64,000 bases of DNA from JACMQX01 sp044225675 (lineage in GTDB: Bacteria; Pseudomonadota; Gammaproteobacteria; Burkholderiales; Burkholderiaceae_C): contig JBGAIH010000006.1 of assembly GCA_044225675.1 (NCBI GenBank), positions 62,001-126,000 of the forward strand. Direction: 5' to 3'. The position numbers were made by a program, and so were the translations under genes. Positions 8,010 to 18,000 of this stretch are shown here, piece by piece. Within the stretch, counting starts at the first letter, position 1. Every line of letters starts with the position of its first letter. Below the pieces are notes generated by a model, which did no database searches, had not been told where the DNA came from, and was given only the letters and a program-made list of their open reading frames with translations.

Positions 8010-9038
8010 ATGAAGAACCCCGACATGAAGCAGCTGGCGCTCCTGAGCGCGCTGATCGAGAGCCAGAGCCTCACCGAAGCGGCGCGCCGCCTGGAGGTCA
8101 CGCCGTCGGGAGCGAGCCAGGCCCTCAACCGCCTGCGCGAGATCATGGGCGACCCCCTGTGCAGCCGCGAAGGCAACGGCTGGCAGCTCACCCCCTTCGG
8201 CGAAACCGCCATGGGCAGCATCCGCGCCATCCTGGATACCTGGGCCGCAGCCCATGGCAGCACCGAAGTCTTCGATCCATCGCGCTGCGNNNNNNNNNNN
8301 NNNNNNNNNNNNNNNNNNNNNNNNNNNNNNNNNNNNNNCGGCGAGTCCGGACTCCCCGACTTCTGCCAGGCCGTGCTGGCGGAAGCGCCTCACATGACGC
8401 TCGACCTGGTGCCGGCGGGCGACGACCCTTCGGTTCTGCGCCGGCTGCGCGAAGGCAATCTCGACGTCGCCGTGTGTTCCGTGCCACCGCCGCGGCACGC
8501 CCGCGATCTGCGCTTCGCCGAGTTGAACCAGAAGCCGCTCACCCATGTCTGCCTGTCTGGCGAACATCCCCGCATCGGGCGGTCCATCTCGCTGGCGCAG
8601 TATCTTGCGGAAGACCATGTCGAGGTCGACCCCGGAGTCAGCGAGCCCGGTTTCGCGCTCATGAACCGCATCGACCAGAAGCTGACCGACAGCGGCCTGA
8701 CGCCACGCCGCCTGATGCGCCTGCCCAGCTGGGCGCTGTGCGCCGCACTGCTGCCCAGGACGCCGCACCTGGTCACCACGTCCGAAGCCCAGGCTCTGGC
8801 GCTGTGCCGGGAGGGCCGCATCCGAATGCTGCCCCTGCCGCATGCGATCCAGTGGCCTGTCACCACACCGCACCTGGTGTGGCATGAGCGCAATGCCTCT
8901 CTGCCGCATCACCGTTGGGCCCGCGAGCTTCTGCTGCGATGCCTGCAAGCCGATGCGGAAACTGCCGCCGAGTTCACCGCCCCGCCGAGCGTGTCCGCGG
9001 CGCCCGTCGTCATGCTGGCCAATGCCCGGCGCAGCTGA
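8010..9038 (+). CDS. LysR family transcriptional regulator (interrupted by assembly gap)
   Basis: The coding frame starts at ATG 8010 after the ribosome site GCGAGGAG and ends at 9038, about 342 residues including the gap. Residues 1-60 form the LysR helix-turn-helix (SLTEAARRLEVTPSGASQALNRLR). The C-terminal part is a periplasmic-binding-like effector domain with the ending MLPLPHAI.WPVTTPHLVWHER, reminiscent of the NodD/LinR/NahR group. The 49 N at 8290-8338 remove about 17 codons at the start of the effector domain, and the frame is consistent on both sides. The target and ligand are unknown. The next gene lies on the opposite strand. Confidence 0.88.
   Translation: MKNPDMKQLALLSALIESQSLTEAARRLEVTPSGASQALNRLREIMGDPLCSREGNGWQLTPFGETAMGSIRAILDTWAAAHGSTEVFDPSRCXXXXXXXXXXXXXXXXXGESGLPDFCQAVLAEAPHMTLDLVPAGDDPSVLRRLREGNLDVAVCSVPPPRHARDLRFAELNQKPLTHVCLSGEHPRIGRSISLAQYLAEDHVEVDPGVSEPGFALMNRIDQKLTDSGLTPRRLMRLPSWALCAALLPRTPHLVTTSEAQALALCREGRIRMLPLPHAIQWPVTTPHLVWHERNASLPHHRWARELLLRCLQADAETAAEFTAPPSVSAAPVVMLANARRS
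8290..8338. other. run of 49 N (assembly gap)
   Basis: Bases 8290-8338 are undetermined. The flanks stay in one reading frame of the LysR gene, so the declared length is compatible with the real one but cannot be checked. Confidence 0.99.
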
Positions 9039-9061
9039 GGCTGCAGGGCAACGCGCGAGCC

Positions 9062-9388
9062 TCAGTCTCCGAACTCCCGGATCTCGCCCAGCTTGCGCCG
9101 GGCCAGCAGCTCGCCGTTGTGGCGGCACAGCAGATCGAAGTAGTCGAACCGCATGGCGCGCAGAGACGCCACGTCCTGCGCCGACAGGAGCTTGAGGTAG
9201 ACGCGGACATCGCGGTGCGACATGCCGCTGACCTGCTGGCCCAGATGCTCGCCGATCAGACGCTTGATCTCCAGCAGCCGGTCACCCCCGCCAGCCATGC
9301 CACCTGACGCGTCCCCTGCCGCAGATACGGCTGCGCGCGGCAGACGGCGCAACCAGCCTTGCAAACCCATCGGAATCGTGGAGTCCAT
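9062..9388 (-). CDS. small hypothetical protein downstream of gamma-glutamyltransferase
   Basis: This would be a 108-residue protein starting at ATG 9388 (MDSTIPMGLQ), 17 bp after the stop of the gamma-glutamyltransferase gene and in the same direction. The first 40 residues are Ala/Gly/Arg-rich and the rest is a regular mixed alpha-helical sequence (LLEIKRLIGEHLG, DVRVYLKLLSAQDV, FDYFDLLCRHNGELLAR). It is not recognised as any family. The codon pattern and close spacing support a real gene, but the ribosome site is weak. Confidence 0.5.
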   Translation of the reverse strand: MDSTIPMGLQGWLRRLPRAAVSAAGDASGGMAGGGDRLLEIKRLIGEHLGQQVSGMSHRDVRVYLKLLSAQDVASLRAMRFDYFDLLCRHNGELLARRKLGEIREFGD

Positions 9389-9405
9389 GCCAGCGTCCTG
9401 CGCGA

Positions 9406-11688
9406 TCAGTAGCCGCTCGCGCCGCCGTTGCGCCGCCGGTCCGCCGCGCCCTTGTAGGTCGGCCGCCCCTGGCTGTCCCAATCCACCGAAATGCCGGCGA
9501 GCCCGCTGGTCAGGCCCGAAGCGGTGATCGTTCCGCTGGTGTAGCCGTAGGCCGAGCGGATCGAGGGCACGAGGTTGCCCATCGATGTGCCGTTCTCGAA
9601 CTCGGCGATACCGTTCTGGCCGCTGTAGTTGCCGGCATTGAGCGCGGCCTGGATGTCCATGCCCCAGACCCGGTTCCCGAGGAAGGTCTTGGCGACGTAG
9701 TCCGGAATCGGCCCGCCGCCGGCCGCACCCCAGACCAGCCGCACGCGGCCCTGTGCGTCGAAGGCGATCGACGGCGCGATCGAGCTGCGCGGCCGCTTGT
9801 TGGCCATGTAGCCGTTGACGTCCAGGCCGGCATTGAGCGCGGCGCTCGCCGAGAAGTTGGACATGGCGTTGTTGAGCATCATGCCGGCGGCCTCGATGTG
9901 CGCGCCCCAGTGCGTGTTGATGGTCGTGGTCATCGCCAGCGCGTTGCCGAAACCGTCGATGATCGCCAGGCTGGAGGTGGTGTTCCAGTCCTCACCCTGT
10001 CGCGCCGCCGGCTCTCCGTGGCGAGCCAGGGCCAGGCGCGCCTCGTGGCGGGCGGGGCGGCTGCGCGCCAGCATCGTGCTGCGGCCGGCCGGCGACGGCT
10101 GGGCGGCCGGCGCCAGTCGCGCCATCGGATCGAACTCGACGGGGTCGGTCGAGACGAAGGGCGGAATACCGTTCGTGCCCACGGGCACCGTGGCCAGGGC
10201 CGTGCCGTTGACGAGCGCCGCCCGCTCGTCGAGGTAGGCGTCCGACAGCAGGGCCGTCACGCGGGCGTTCACGTTCGAATAGGCCGGATCGCCGATCATC
10301 GCGCGGCGGTCGATGTTGGCCAGGCGACTCGCCTCGGTCGCCAGGTAGCCGAAGCCCGGTGAGCCGAAGGCGTAGGCCTGGATGCCCTTGCGCTCCATGA
10401 CGCCCAGCGAATACAGCACCACCGTGCCGCCGAACAGCGGCGCCGGGGTGGTGTAGATCGTCGTGCCGAATCGCGTGCCCACCAGCGGCTTGCGCTCGAC
10501 GGCCCGGTAGTTGCCGAAGTCGGCCGCCGACATCAGGCTCGGAATGCGCGCCGGCGTGATGACCAGCGACCCGGTCCCCGGCGTGGCCGCGGTGTACGAC
10601 GCGCTCGTGGGCAGCGACGAGGTGCAGTTGTTGGTGATGCCGTCGGCCTTGAACTTGTCGTCGGCAAAGCGCTGCAGGATCGACGCCACGATCGGGCCCG
10701 ACGGATCGTAGAAGGCCGCCGCCCCGCCGTCACGCACCAGCGCCATGGTATTGGCCAGCTGCGGATTGGTGATCTTCGAGCCGATCGGCAGCGGCTTGCG
10801 CTGATCGGGATCGGTCGGGTCGCAGTAGCGGGCCTGGATGTCCTTGTAGTTGCAGCGCGCAGCGCCCCAGGCCGTGCGCGCGCTGTTGAACCAGGCCGGC
10901 ACGCCGCCGGCGTTGAGCGGATCGCCCGTCTCGTCGTCGAACTCGGTGCCGTCGGTGTACAGCGACGAGTACATGTACTTGTTCATCGGAAAACCGTTGC
11001 TGGCCAGGTCGATGGCCTCGTCCCACAGCTGGTTCCACGGCTTGCGGCCGGTGGTCTGGTGCACGAGATCGAGCACCTTGAGCGTGCCCGGCACGCCGGT
11101 CGCCCGGCCCGAGATATTGGTGTTGCCCTGCTGCGACGAGAGGCTGGCGCCCAGAGCCAGGCCGGCCTTGCAGCTCGTGTCGCTGGCCACGGCCGCCTGG
11201 TAGATCGAGGTGATGGTGGTGGTGCCCGAGCCGCCGATGAACGAGGGCGCGGCCGACAGGCCATCGAAGCTGCGCACTTTGCGCGTGGCTGCGTCGTAGT
11301 AGGTGATCACGCTGCCACCGCCCAGACCCGAGGCGAAAGGCTCGACCACGCCCAGCACGGCCTGCACCGCGACCGCCGCGTCGGCCGCAGCGCCACCGCG
11401 CGCGAGCACGCGGCATCCGGCGAGCGAGGCGCTCAGGTCGGCCGACGCCACCATGATGTTGGTGCCCGGAATGCCGGCGGTCTGGGCGTACGGCGCGCCC
11501 GTCTGCGCCACGCACAGCGACGGATCGAAACTGACGCTGCGGGGTGCGGCCTCCGTCGGCGCCGGCCCTCCCGTGCCTGCAGCAGCCAGCGGCGCGCCGC
11601 CACCGCCACAGGCCTGCAGGCCCGCCAGCGTCATCAACAGGGCGGCCGCGAGCGGCAGCGATGAAGGAATACGCAGGAAAGTTTTCAT
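9406..11688 (-). CDS. large gamma-glutamyltransferase family lipoprotein
   Basis: This 760-residue protein has a lipobox at Cys27 (LAGLQAC) followed by a Gly/Ala-rich linker. Family features include the early ASGLGGGSVITYYD segment, the C-terminal LNNAMSNFS, KRPRSSIAP and GAAGGGPIPDYV. Autoprocessing should expose Thr570 (NTTSS) as nucleophile. The residue two positions after the nucleophile is Ser572 where most family members have His. It is about 180 residues longer than a usual family member, with insertions including a Cys-containing segment (residues about 270-300) and an Arg-rich stretch just before the cleavage site. It may be a membrane-anchored peptidase or acylase acting on periplasmic gamma-glutamyl compounds. 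It is divergent from the two-partner secretion genes. Confidence 0.85.
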   Translation of the reverse strand: MKTFLRIPSSLPLAAALLMTLAGLQACGGGGAPLAAAGTGGPAPTEAAPRSVSFDPSLCVAQTGAPYAQTAGIPGTNIMVASADLSASLAGCRVLARGGAAADAAVAVQAVLGVVEPFASGLGGGSVITYYDAATRKVRSFDGLSAAPSFIGGSGTTTITSIYQAAVASDTSCKAGLALGASLSSQQGNTNISGRATGVPGTLKVLDLVHQTTGRKPWNQLWDEAIDLASNGFPMNKYMYSSLYTDGTEFDDETGDPLNAGGVPAWFNSARTAWGAARCNYKDIQARYCDPTDPDQRKPLPIGSKITNPQLANTMALVRDGGAAAFYDPSGPIVASILQRFADDKFKADGITNNCTSSLPTSASYTAATPGTGSLVITPARIPSLMSAADFGNYRAVERKPLVGTRFGTTIYTTPAPLFGGTVVLYSLGVMERKGIQAYAFGSPGFGYLATEASRLANIDRRAMIGDPAYSNVNARVTALLSDAYLDERAALVNGTALATVPVGTNGIPPFVSTDPVEFDPMARLAPAAQPSPAGRSTMLARSRPARHEARLALARHGEPAARQGEDWNTTSSLAIIDGFGNALAMTTTINTHWGAHIEAAGMMLNNAMSNFSASAALNAGLDVNGYMANKRPRSSIAPSIAFDAQGRVRLVWGAAGGGPIPDYVAKTFLGNRVWGMDIQAALNAGNYSGQNGIAEFENGTSMGNLVPSIRSAYGYTSGTITASGLTSGLAGISVDWDSQGRPTYKGAADRRRNGGASGY

Positions 11689-11961
11689 TTTTGCACCCGT
11701 TGAGCAGGGAGTTGTCCGGTGCCCACATCACAACCGAGGTGGGTCCGGCGCGCGGATGCTTTTTTGTGGGGCTGCCCTGACGCTCATGCATGGACCTTAT
11801 GGTCGCGAGCCCTTCCTGTTACCAACCATAACAAGTGCTTATGTGTCCCCCGTGTATTCGTATGCGCCTCTTTTGCAGCCTCGCCCTAGCATGAAACATC
11901 GGATACGACCGCGGGCCGCCGCTGTGAGGCGGGCCGTACCGCCCCTCACAGAAAGCGCGTC
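11689..11961. promoter_or_regulatory. divergent intergenic region with partial dyads
   Basis: This 273-bp region separates the divergent gamma-glutamyltransferase and tpsB-porin genes and must carry both promoters. A dyad CATAA-N7-TTATG lies at 11827-11843, and GTTA-N7-TAAC overlaps it at 11818-11832. These are weaker relatives of the ATAACC-N3-GGTTAT palindromes elsewhere in the window. No convincing -35/-10 pair was identified by eye. Confidence 0.35.
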
Positions 11962-14900
11962 ATGAGAAACAAGCGTCCCTTCACCCGCTTCCGGCCCCGC
12001 GCCGGTGCCCTCGCCGGCGGCATGCTGGCCCTGGCCGGCTGCGGCGCCCTGGCCCAGGCGCCCGACGCCGGGCGCATTCTCGACACCGTCCGGGACCGCC
12101 AGACCCCCGCGCTGCCTGCGTCGCCGACGGCGCCGCCTGCCGTCGAGCGTCCGGCCGAGCCCCCACGCCCGGGCACGCCCGACAGCAGCGTGCGGCTGAC
12201 GGTCTCGGGCTTCGAGTTCACCGGCAATGACAGCATCGCCAGTGCCGAGCTGAGCGCCGCGCTGACCTCCTATACCGGACGCGAGATCGGTTATACCGAG
12301 CTGGCCGAGGCTGCCCAGCGCATCACCCAGCTCTACCGCGCGCGCGGCTACATCGTGGCGCGCGCCACGCTGCCGCCGCAGGACATCCGTGACGGACGCG
12401 TCACCATCGCCGTGCAGGAAGGCATCCTGGGCGAGGTGAAGGTCGAGCGCAATCGCCAGGTGCGGCTGCGCGAAGGCGTGGTGCAGTCCTTCCTCTCGGG
12501 TCTCAGGCGCGGCCAGGTGATCCGCGAGGCCGACCTCGAACGCGCGCTGCTCGTGCTCACCGACGTGCCCGGCATCGTCGTGCGTTCGGTCCTGCGCCCG
12601 GGCGCCACGCCCGGCACGGCCGACCTCGTGGTGCAGGTCAACGAGAACGGCAAGATGACGGCCCAGGCGGCCTATGACAATGCCGGCAGCCGCTACACCG
12701 GCCGCCATCGCCTGCTGGTGGACGCCGCGCTGGCCGACAACTTCGGCTTCGGCGAAGTGCTCTCGCTGCGCGGCATCACCACCTTCCAGGACCTCACCGC
12801 CTGGACCCTCGGCGCCAGCGTGCCAATCGGCGGCAGCGGCCTGCGCGCAGGCCTCAACCACACGCGGCTGCACTACCGCCTGGGTCGCGAGTATGCGCCG
12901 CTGGGCGCCTCCGGCGAGGCCGAAGTCAGCGGCGCCAACCTGCGCATGCCGGTGCTGCGCGGCCGCGACGCCAACCTGGCGGTGGAACTGGCGTTCGAGC
13001 AGAAGCATTTCATCGACCGCACCGCCCTGGCCGGCTCCGATGTCACCAAGTCCAGCCGCGCCACGCGTCTGTCCATCGACGGCGATGTGCGCGACACGCT
13101 GGCCGGCCCGGCCCTCACGCAATACGGCCTGTCGGTCACGCGCGGTCGGCTCGACCGCACCTCGGCCGCCGACGCCTTCGCCGATTCGCTGGGCGCGCGC
13201 ACGGCGGGTGACTTCCGCAAGATCAACTGGCAGCTGTCGCGCCTGCAGAGCCTGCCCGCCGGCTTGACGCTGCACGCCGCACTGTCCGGCCAGACCGCAT
13301 CGAACAATCTGGACTCCTCCGAGGAGTTCTCGCTCGGCGGCCTGCAGGGCGTGCGCGCCTTCCCGCAGGGCGAGGGCGCCGGCGACGAAGGCGTGCTGGC
13401 GCGCCTGGAGCTGCGCCGGCGCCTGGGCACAGTACGCGGCTTTGCCGTGGACGGCTCGCTGTTCTACGACATCGGCCGCGTGCGCTTCGACCACAACCCC
13501 TGGGACCCGCTGCAGACCCGCAACGAGCGCACGCTCAGCGGCGGCGGCATCGGCATCACCTTCACCCGGCCCAATGCCCTGGCCGTGAGCCTGGCGCTGG
13601 CGTTCCCCGACAAGGGCCGACCCGCCACCACCGAGGCGACGCGCAGTCCCACCTTCTGGGTGCAGGTCAGCGCGGCGCCGCAGTTCCTCAACAGCACACG
13701 CGTGGTCACGCCCGACGGGCAGGGCCGCGGCTCCGACGCATTCGACATCTATGGCGGCGTCGGCATCCAGGTCGAGAAGGTGGCGCGCAACGGCGCCACC
13801 CCGGCCGGCCCGCGCGGCGCCACCCAGTCGGCCACACCGACCGGCAACAACCTCGACAACTTCGTGCGCGCCAACGACCCGACCAGCACCATCGGCGCGC
13901 GCGGCTCGCTCAACCTCGGGCAGGGCTTCCACGGCTTCTGGCAGGCCGAGGCCGGGGTGAGCTATGACTTCATCGACGACGACAAGACCGGCCAGCCGGT
14001 GCCCAGCTCCAGCCACGGCATGAGCATCCGCGACACCGGCGTGGGCGTGCGCAGCGCGAAGTGGGGCACGGTGCTCTACGGCCACTGGGGCATGCCGCTG
14101 CGCGGCATCGCCAGCGCGCTCGATCCGTTCGGCGACGACGGCATCGCCTCGGCCTCGGGCATCATCGCCTCGCCGGGCTTCGGCGTTGGCGGCTCCAACC
14201 GCCAGGGCCCCGTCAGCACGGCAACCAATGCCGACAACGACGACGCAGCCTTCAAGCGCCGGCAGGCAGGCGTGATCCAGTACTGGACCCCCGAATGGAA
14301 GGGCCTGTCGGCCAAGTTCGCGTACTCCAACAACCATCGCCGCGTCGCGCCCGACGTCGACGGCGGCTCGATCTGGGGCGCCAGCCTGAACTGGCGCGTC
14401 GGCCCGGTCACGCTGCTGGCCGGCTACGAGCGCCACGACAACTACTTCGGCGTGGCCAGCCTGGGCCGCAACAACCGCGGCGTGGGTTCGGCCACCGGCG
14501 TCACCGCAGGCACCAGCTCGCGCGACTGGGACATGCGCCTGGGCGCCAGCTACAAGTTCGGCAACACCGAGCTGACCATGATGCTGGACAAGATGTCGTA
14601 CAAGGAATTCGGCGTGGTCGCGGCCAACACGATTCCCGACACGCAGTCCTATGAACGCAGCGCCGCCTGGATCGGCGTGACCCACAGCATCGGCCGCCTG
14701 GAGCTGCGGGCCAGCGCCGGCCGCGCCAACGCCGGCCAGTGCGCGGTCATCGTCAACGACCCGACGCAGCAGAACTGCTCGACCGACGGCCTGGGCGCCT
14801 CCATGACGGCGCTGGGCTTCTCCTACAAGCTCACCAAGGACACCACGGTCTTCGGCCAGTACGCACGCATCCGCAACGATGCATCGGCCAGCTACAACTT

Positions 14901-14994
14901 CGGCGGTGGCGGCATCTTCGGCGTCGCCGGCCGCTCGCCCGGCGTGGGCGCGGACCCCCACGGCTTCGGCGTCGGCATCAAGTACCGGTTCTGA
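11962..14994 (+). CDS. two-partner secretion transporter TpsB (ShlB/FhaC/HecB) fused to a C-terminal general porin
   Basis: This is a 1010-residue single reading frame. After a signal peptide (about 1-32) come a plug-helix-like DAGRILDTVRDR, a proline-rich linker and two POTRA domains (about 77-160 and 160-235). A FhaC-type barrel follows with the L6 motif GVRAFPQGE around Val464 and an aromatic end (WVQVSAAPQF, Phe575). A short linker (576-591) leads to a second barrel of the betaproteobacterial porin type (about 592-1010). It begins DIYGGVGIQVEKV and ends GFGVGIKYRF, with porin-like segments such as SLNLGQGFHGFWQAE. A normal TpsB stops at the first C-terminal Phe. No stop, second signal peptide or ribosome site separates the halves. 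It should export the TpsA encoded 74 bp downstream. Confidence 0.9.
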   Translation: MRNKRPFTRFRPRAGALAGGMLALAGCGALAQAPDAGRILDTVRDRQTPALPASPTAPPAVERPAEPPRPGTPDSSVRLTVSGFEFTGNDSIASAELSAALTSYTGREIGYTELAEAAQRITQLYRARGYIVARATLPPQDIRDGRVTIAVQEGILGEVKVERNRQVRLREGVVQSFLSGLRRGQVIREADLERALLVLTDVPGIVVRSVLRPGATPGTADLVVQVNENGKMTAQAAYDNAGSRYTGRHRLLVDAALADNFGFGEVLSLRGITTFQDLTAWTLGASVPIGGSGLRAGLNHTRLHYRLGREYAPLGASGEAEVSGANLRMPVLRGRDANLAVELAFEQKHFIDRTALAGSDVTKSSRATRLSIDGDVRDTLAGPALTQYGLSVTRGRLDRTSAADAFADSLGARTAGDFRKINWQLSRLQSLPAGLTLHAALSGQTASNNLDSSEEFSLGGLQGVRAFPQGEGAGDEGVLARLELRRRLGTVRGFAVDGSLFYDIGRVRFDHNPWDPLQTRNERTLSGGGIGITFTRPNALAVSLALAFPDKGRPATTEATRSPTFWVQVSAAPQFLNSTRVVTPDGQGRGSDAFDIYGGVGIQVEKVARNGATPAGPRGATQSATPTGNNLDNFVRANDPTSTIGARGSLNLGQGFHGFWQAEAGVSYDFIDDDKTGQPVPSSSHGMSIRDTGVGVRSAKWGTVLYGHWGMPLRGIASALDPFGDDGIASASGIIASPGFGVGGSNRQGPVSTATNADNDDAAFKRRQAGVIQYWTPEWKGLSAKFAYSNNHRRVAPDVDGGSIWGASLNWRVGPVTLLAGYERHDNYFGVASLGRNNRGVGSATGVTAGTSSRDWDMRLGASYKFGNTELTMMLDKMSYKEFGVVAANTIPDTQSYERSAAWIGVTHSIGRLELRASAGRANAGQCAVIVNDPTQQNCSTDGLGASMTALGFSYKLTKDTTVFGQYARIRNDASASYNFGGGGIFGVAGRSPGVGADPHGFGVGIKYRF

Positions 14995-15068
14995 GCCCCC
15001 GGCCGACTTCGCCACACACCCTTCGGACACCTTCTTCCCCGGCAACGCTTCACCCGCAAAGGCCCTCC

Positions 15069-18000
15069 ATGCGCAATCCCCGCCGCCTCCGCCTCTCCGC
15101 CAGCCCTGCCAGCCGACGCCTGCCGCTGGCCGGCGCCATCATGACCGCGCTGCTGGGTCTGCAGGTCCAGCGCGCCGAGTCGCAGGCCCTGCCGGCCGGC
15201 GCGCTGCCCACCAACGGGCAAGTCGTCTATGGCACCGCGTCCATCTCTCAGGCCGGCAACGCCATGCAGGTGCACCAGTCCTCGGGCAAGCTCATCACCG
15301 AATGGGGGAGCTTCAACATCGGGTCGGGCGCCCGGGTCGACTTCGTGCAGCCGTCCAGCGCCGCCATGGCGCTCAACCGCGTCCTCTCGGCCGACCCGTC
15401 GCGCATCTACGGTCAGCTCAATGCCAACGGCCAGGTGTTCCTCGTGAACCCGGCGGGCGTGCTGTTCGCGCCGGGCTCCAAGGTCAACGTCGGCGGCCTC
15501 GTCGCCAGCACGCTCGACATCTCCAACGCCGACTTCGCGGCCGGCAATTTCCGCTTTGCCGGCAGTGCCAGCGGCGAGGTGGTCAATGAGGGCGAGATCA
15601 CCGCGGCCGAGCGTGGCTACGCCGCGCTGCTGGGCCCGCGCGTGCGCAACGCCGGCAGCATCGCGGCGCGCCTGGGCACGGTGGCCCTGGCCGCCGGCGA
15701 CGCCGTGACGCTGGACCTGCACGGCGACCAGCTGCTGAACCTGCAGATCGACGCCTCGGCCGCTGCCGCGCTGGCCGCCAACAGCGGCGCGCTGCGTGCC
15801 GACGGCGGCCTGGTGCTGCTGGCGGCAAGTGGCGCGGGCGACCCGCTGGCCACGGTGCTGAACAACACCGGCACGGTCCACGCCACCAGCCTGGCCAACC
15901 ACAACGGCGTGATCCGTCTCGAAGGCGGCGCCAGCGGCGTGGTCGCGGTCAGCGGCACGCTCGACGCTTCCGGGCGCGGCGCGGGCGAGACCGGCGGCAC
16001 CGTCAAGGTGCTGGGCGACAAGGTCGGCCTGTTCGACGGCGCGCGCATCGACGCCTCGGGCGATGCCGGCGGCGGCACGGTGCTGGTCGGCGGCAACTGG
16101 CAGGGCTCGGGCGCGGAGCAGCGCGCCAGCGCCAGCTTCGTCGGCCGCGACGCGCTGATCCGCGCCGATGCACTCGGCAGCGGCAACGGCGGGACCGTCG
16201 TCGTGTGGTCCGACGGCTCGACGCGCTTTTACGGCACGCTGTCGGCGCAGGGTGGCGCAGCCGGCGGCCACGGCGGCCTGGCCGAAGTCTCGGGCAAGGG
16301 CTTCCTCGACTTCGACGGCACGGCCCGGCTGACCGCGACGGGCGGCGTGGCCGGCACGCTGCTGCTGGACCCGACCGACATCACCATCTCGGGCGGCGCC
16401 AACGCAGCCACCTGGAACGGCACCGACACCTTCACCGGCGCGGGCAACACCTCGATCCTGAACGTCGACACCCTGCTGGCGCAACTGGCGCTCGGCAAGG
16501 TGATCGTCAGCACGGCCAGCGCCGGCGCCGGCAATGGCGACATCACCGTCGCCTCGGCCATCAACTACACCGGCGGCAACAGCAGCCTCACGCTCTCGGC
16601 CACGCGCGACATCAACGTCAATGCCGACATCAAGTCCACCGGCGCGGGCAAGCTGGACATCACGCTCACCGGCGCGGCAGGCCGCGTGCTGCTGGGCAAC
16701 AACGATGCGACGCAGGAGGTCATCAGCAGCAACGGCGGCAACATCAGCATCACGGGCACGGGGCGCAGCGGCGCAGGCAATGGCATCCTGATGCAAGGCG
16801 CTGCGGTGCAGTCGGGCAGCGGCAAGATCGACATGACGGGCACCGGCTCTGCCGGCAGCCAGGGCATTTCGCTGAACACCACCACGCTGGTGGCGGGCGT
16901 CAACAACCTGATCGAGTCCACCTCGGGCGCGATCACCCTCACCGGCACCAACGCGGCGACCGGGTCAGGGTTCGGCTTCAACGCGGGCACCAACACGGTA
17001 CGCTCGACCAGCGCGGTGGCTGGCGAAGGCAACATCACCGTCGTGGCCAAGTCAACGGGCGCCAGCGGCAACATCGGCCTGACGATGGGCTCGTCCGGTA
17101 CCAACTCGATCCGTACCGCGGGCGGCAACATCGACATCAGCGCCGAATCGGCCTCATCGGGCAGTGCCCTGAGCATTGCCTCCGGCACCAATACCATCGA
17201 ATCGACCGGCGTCGGCAACGTGAGCTTGCGCGGCACGTCCGGCGGGTCGGGCAACGGGATTGCCACCTCTGCCGGCAACAACGTCGTGGCAGTCAAGACC
17301 GGCAGCCTTTTGATGGAAGGCAAGGCCAATGGCACGGGCGACGGCATCTCGCTGGGCAGCGGCACCCTGTCGGTGAGCGCCGCGGGCGGCAGCATCACCC
17401 TCTCCGGCACCGCCGCCGGCACTGGCGCCAACGGTGTGGGCTACGGCACCACGCTGACCAGCGGCGCCCGCATCACCAATACCACCGGCAACATCACGAT
17501 CACCGGCGCCAACACCAGCGGGACCAAGAGCGCCAGCAATGCGGGCATCGGCATCACGACCACGACGGGGAACCTGCTCGTCGAGACCACGACAGGCGCC
17601 ATCGGCATCACCGGCAGCACCAACAATGGCGGCACGGCACTCAATCTGGCGCCGACGGGCACCGGCAGCGTGACCGTGCGCACCACCGGCGCAGGACAGA
17701 TCACCCTCACCGGCGACACGGTCACGCTCAGCGACAAGGCCAGTCTCCAGACCACCGGCGCCGGCAGCCTCGTGCTGCAGCCGCTGGCCGACGCCACCAC
17801 GGTGAGCGTGGCCGCCACCGGCGGCACCTTCGACCTCGACGCCGCCGAACTCGCCCGCATCCAGGACGGCTTCTCGTCGATCACCATCGGCCGCGCCACC
17901 GGTACCGGCGCGATGACGGTGGGCGCCGCGACCTTCACCGACAACCTGGTGCTGCGCCAGGCCGCCGGCGGCATGAGCTTCACCGGCGCGCTGACCCTGG

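Noticed and set aside
11839..15045. Minus-strand open frame of about 1068 codons opposite tpsB-porin
   Set aside because: It is a compositional shadow of the TpsB-porin gene with no signal peptide, motif or ribosome site of its own.
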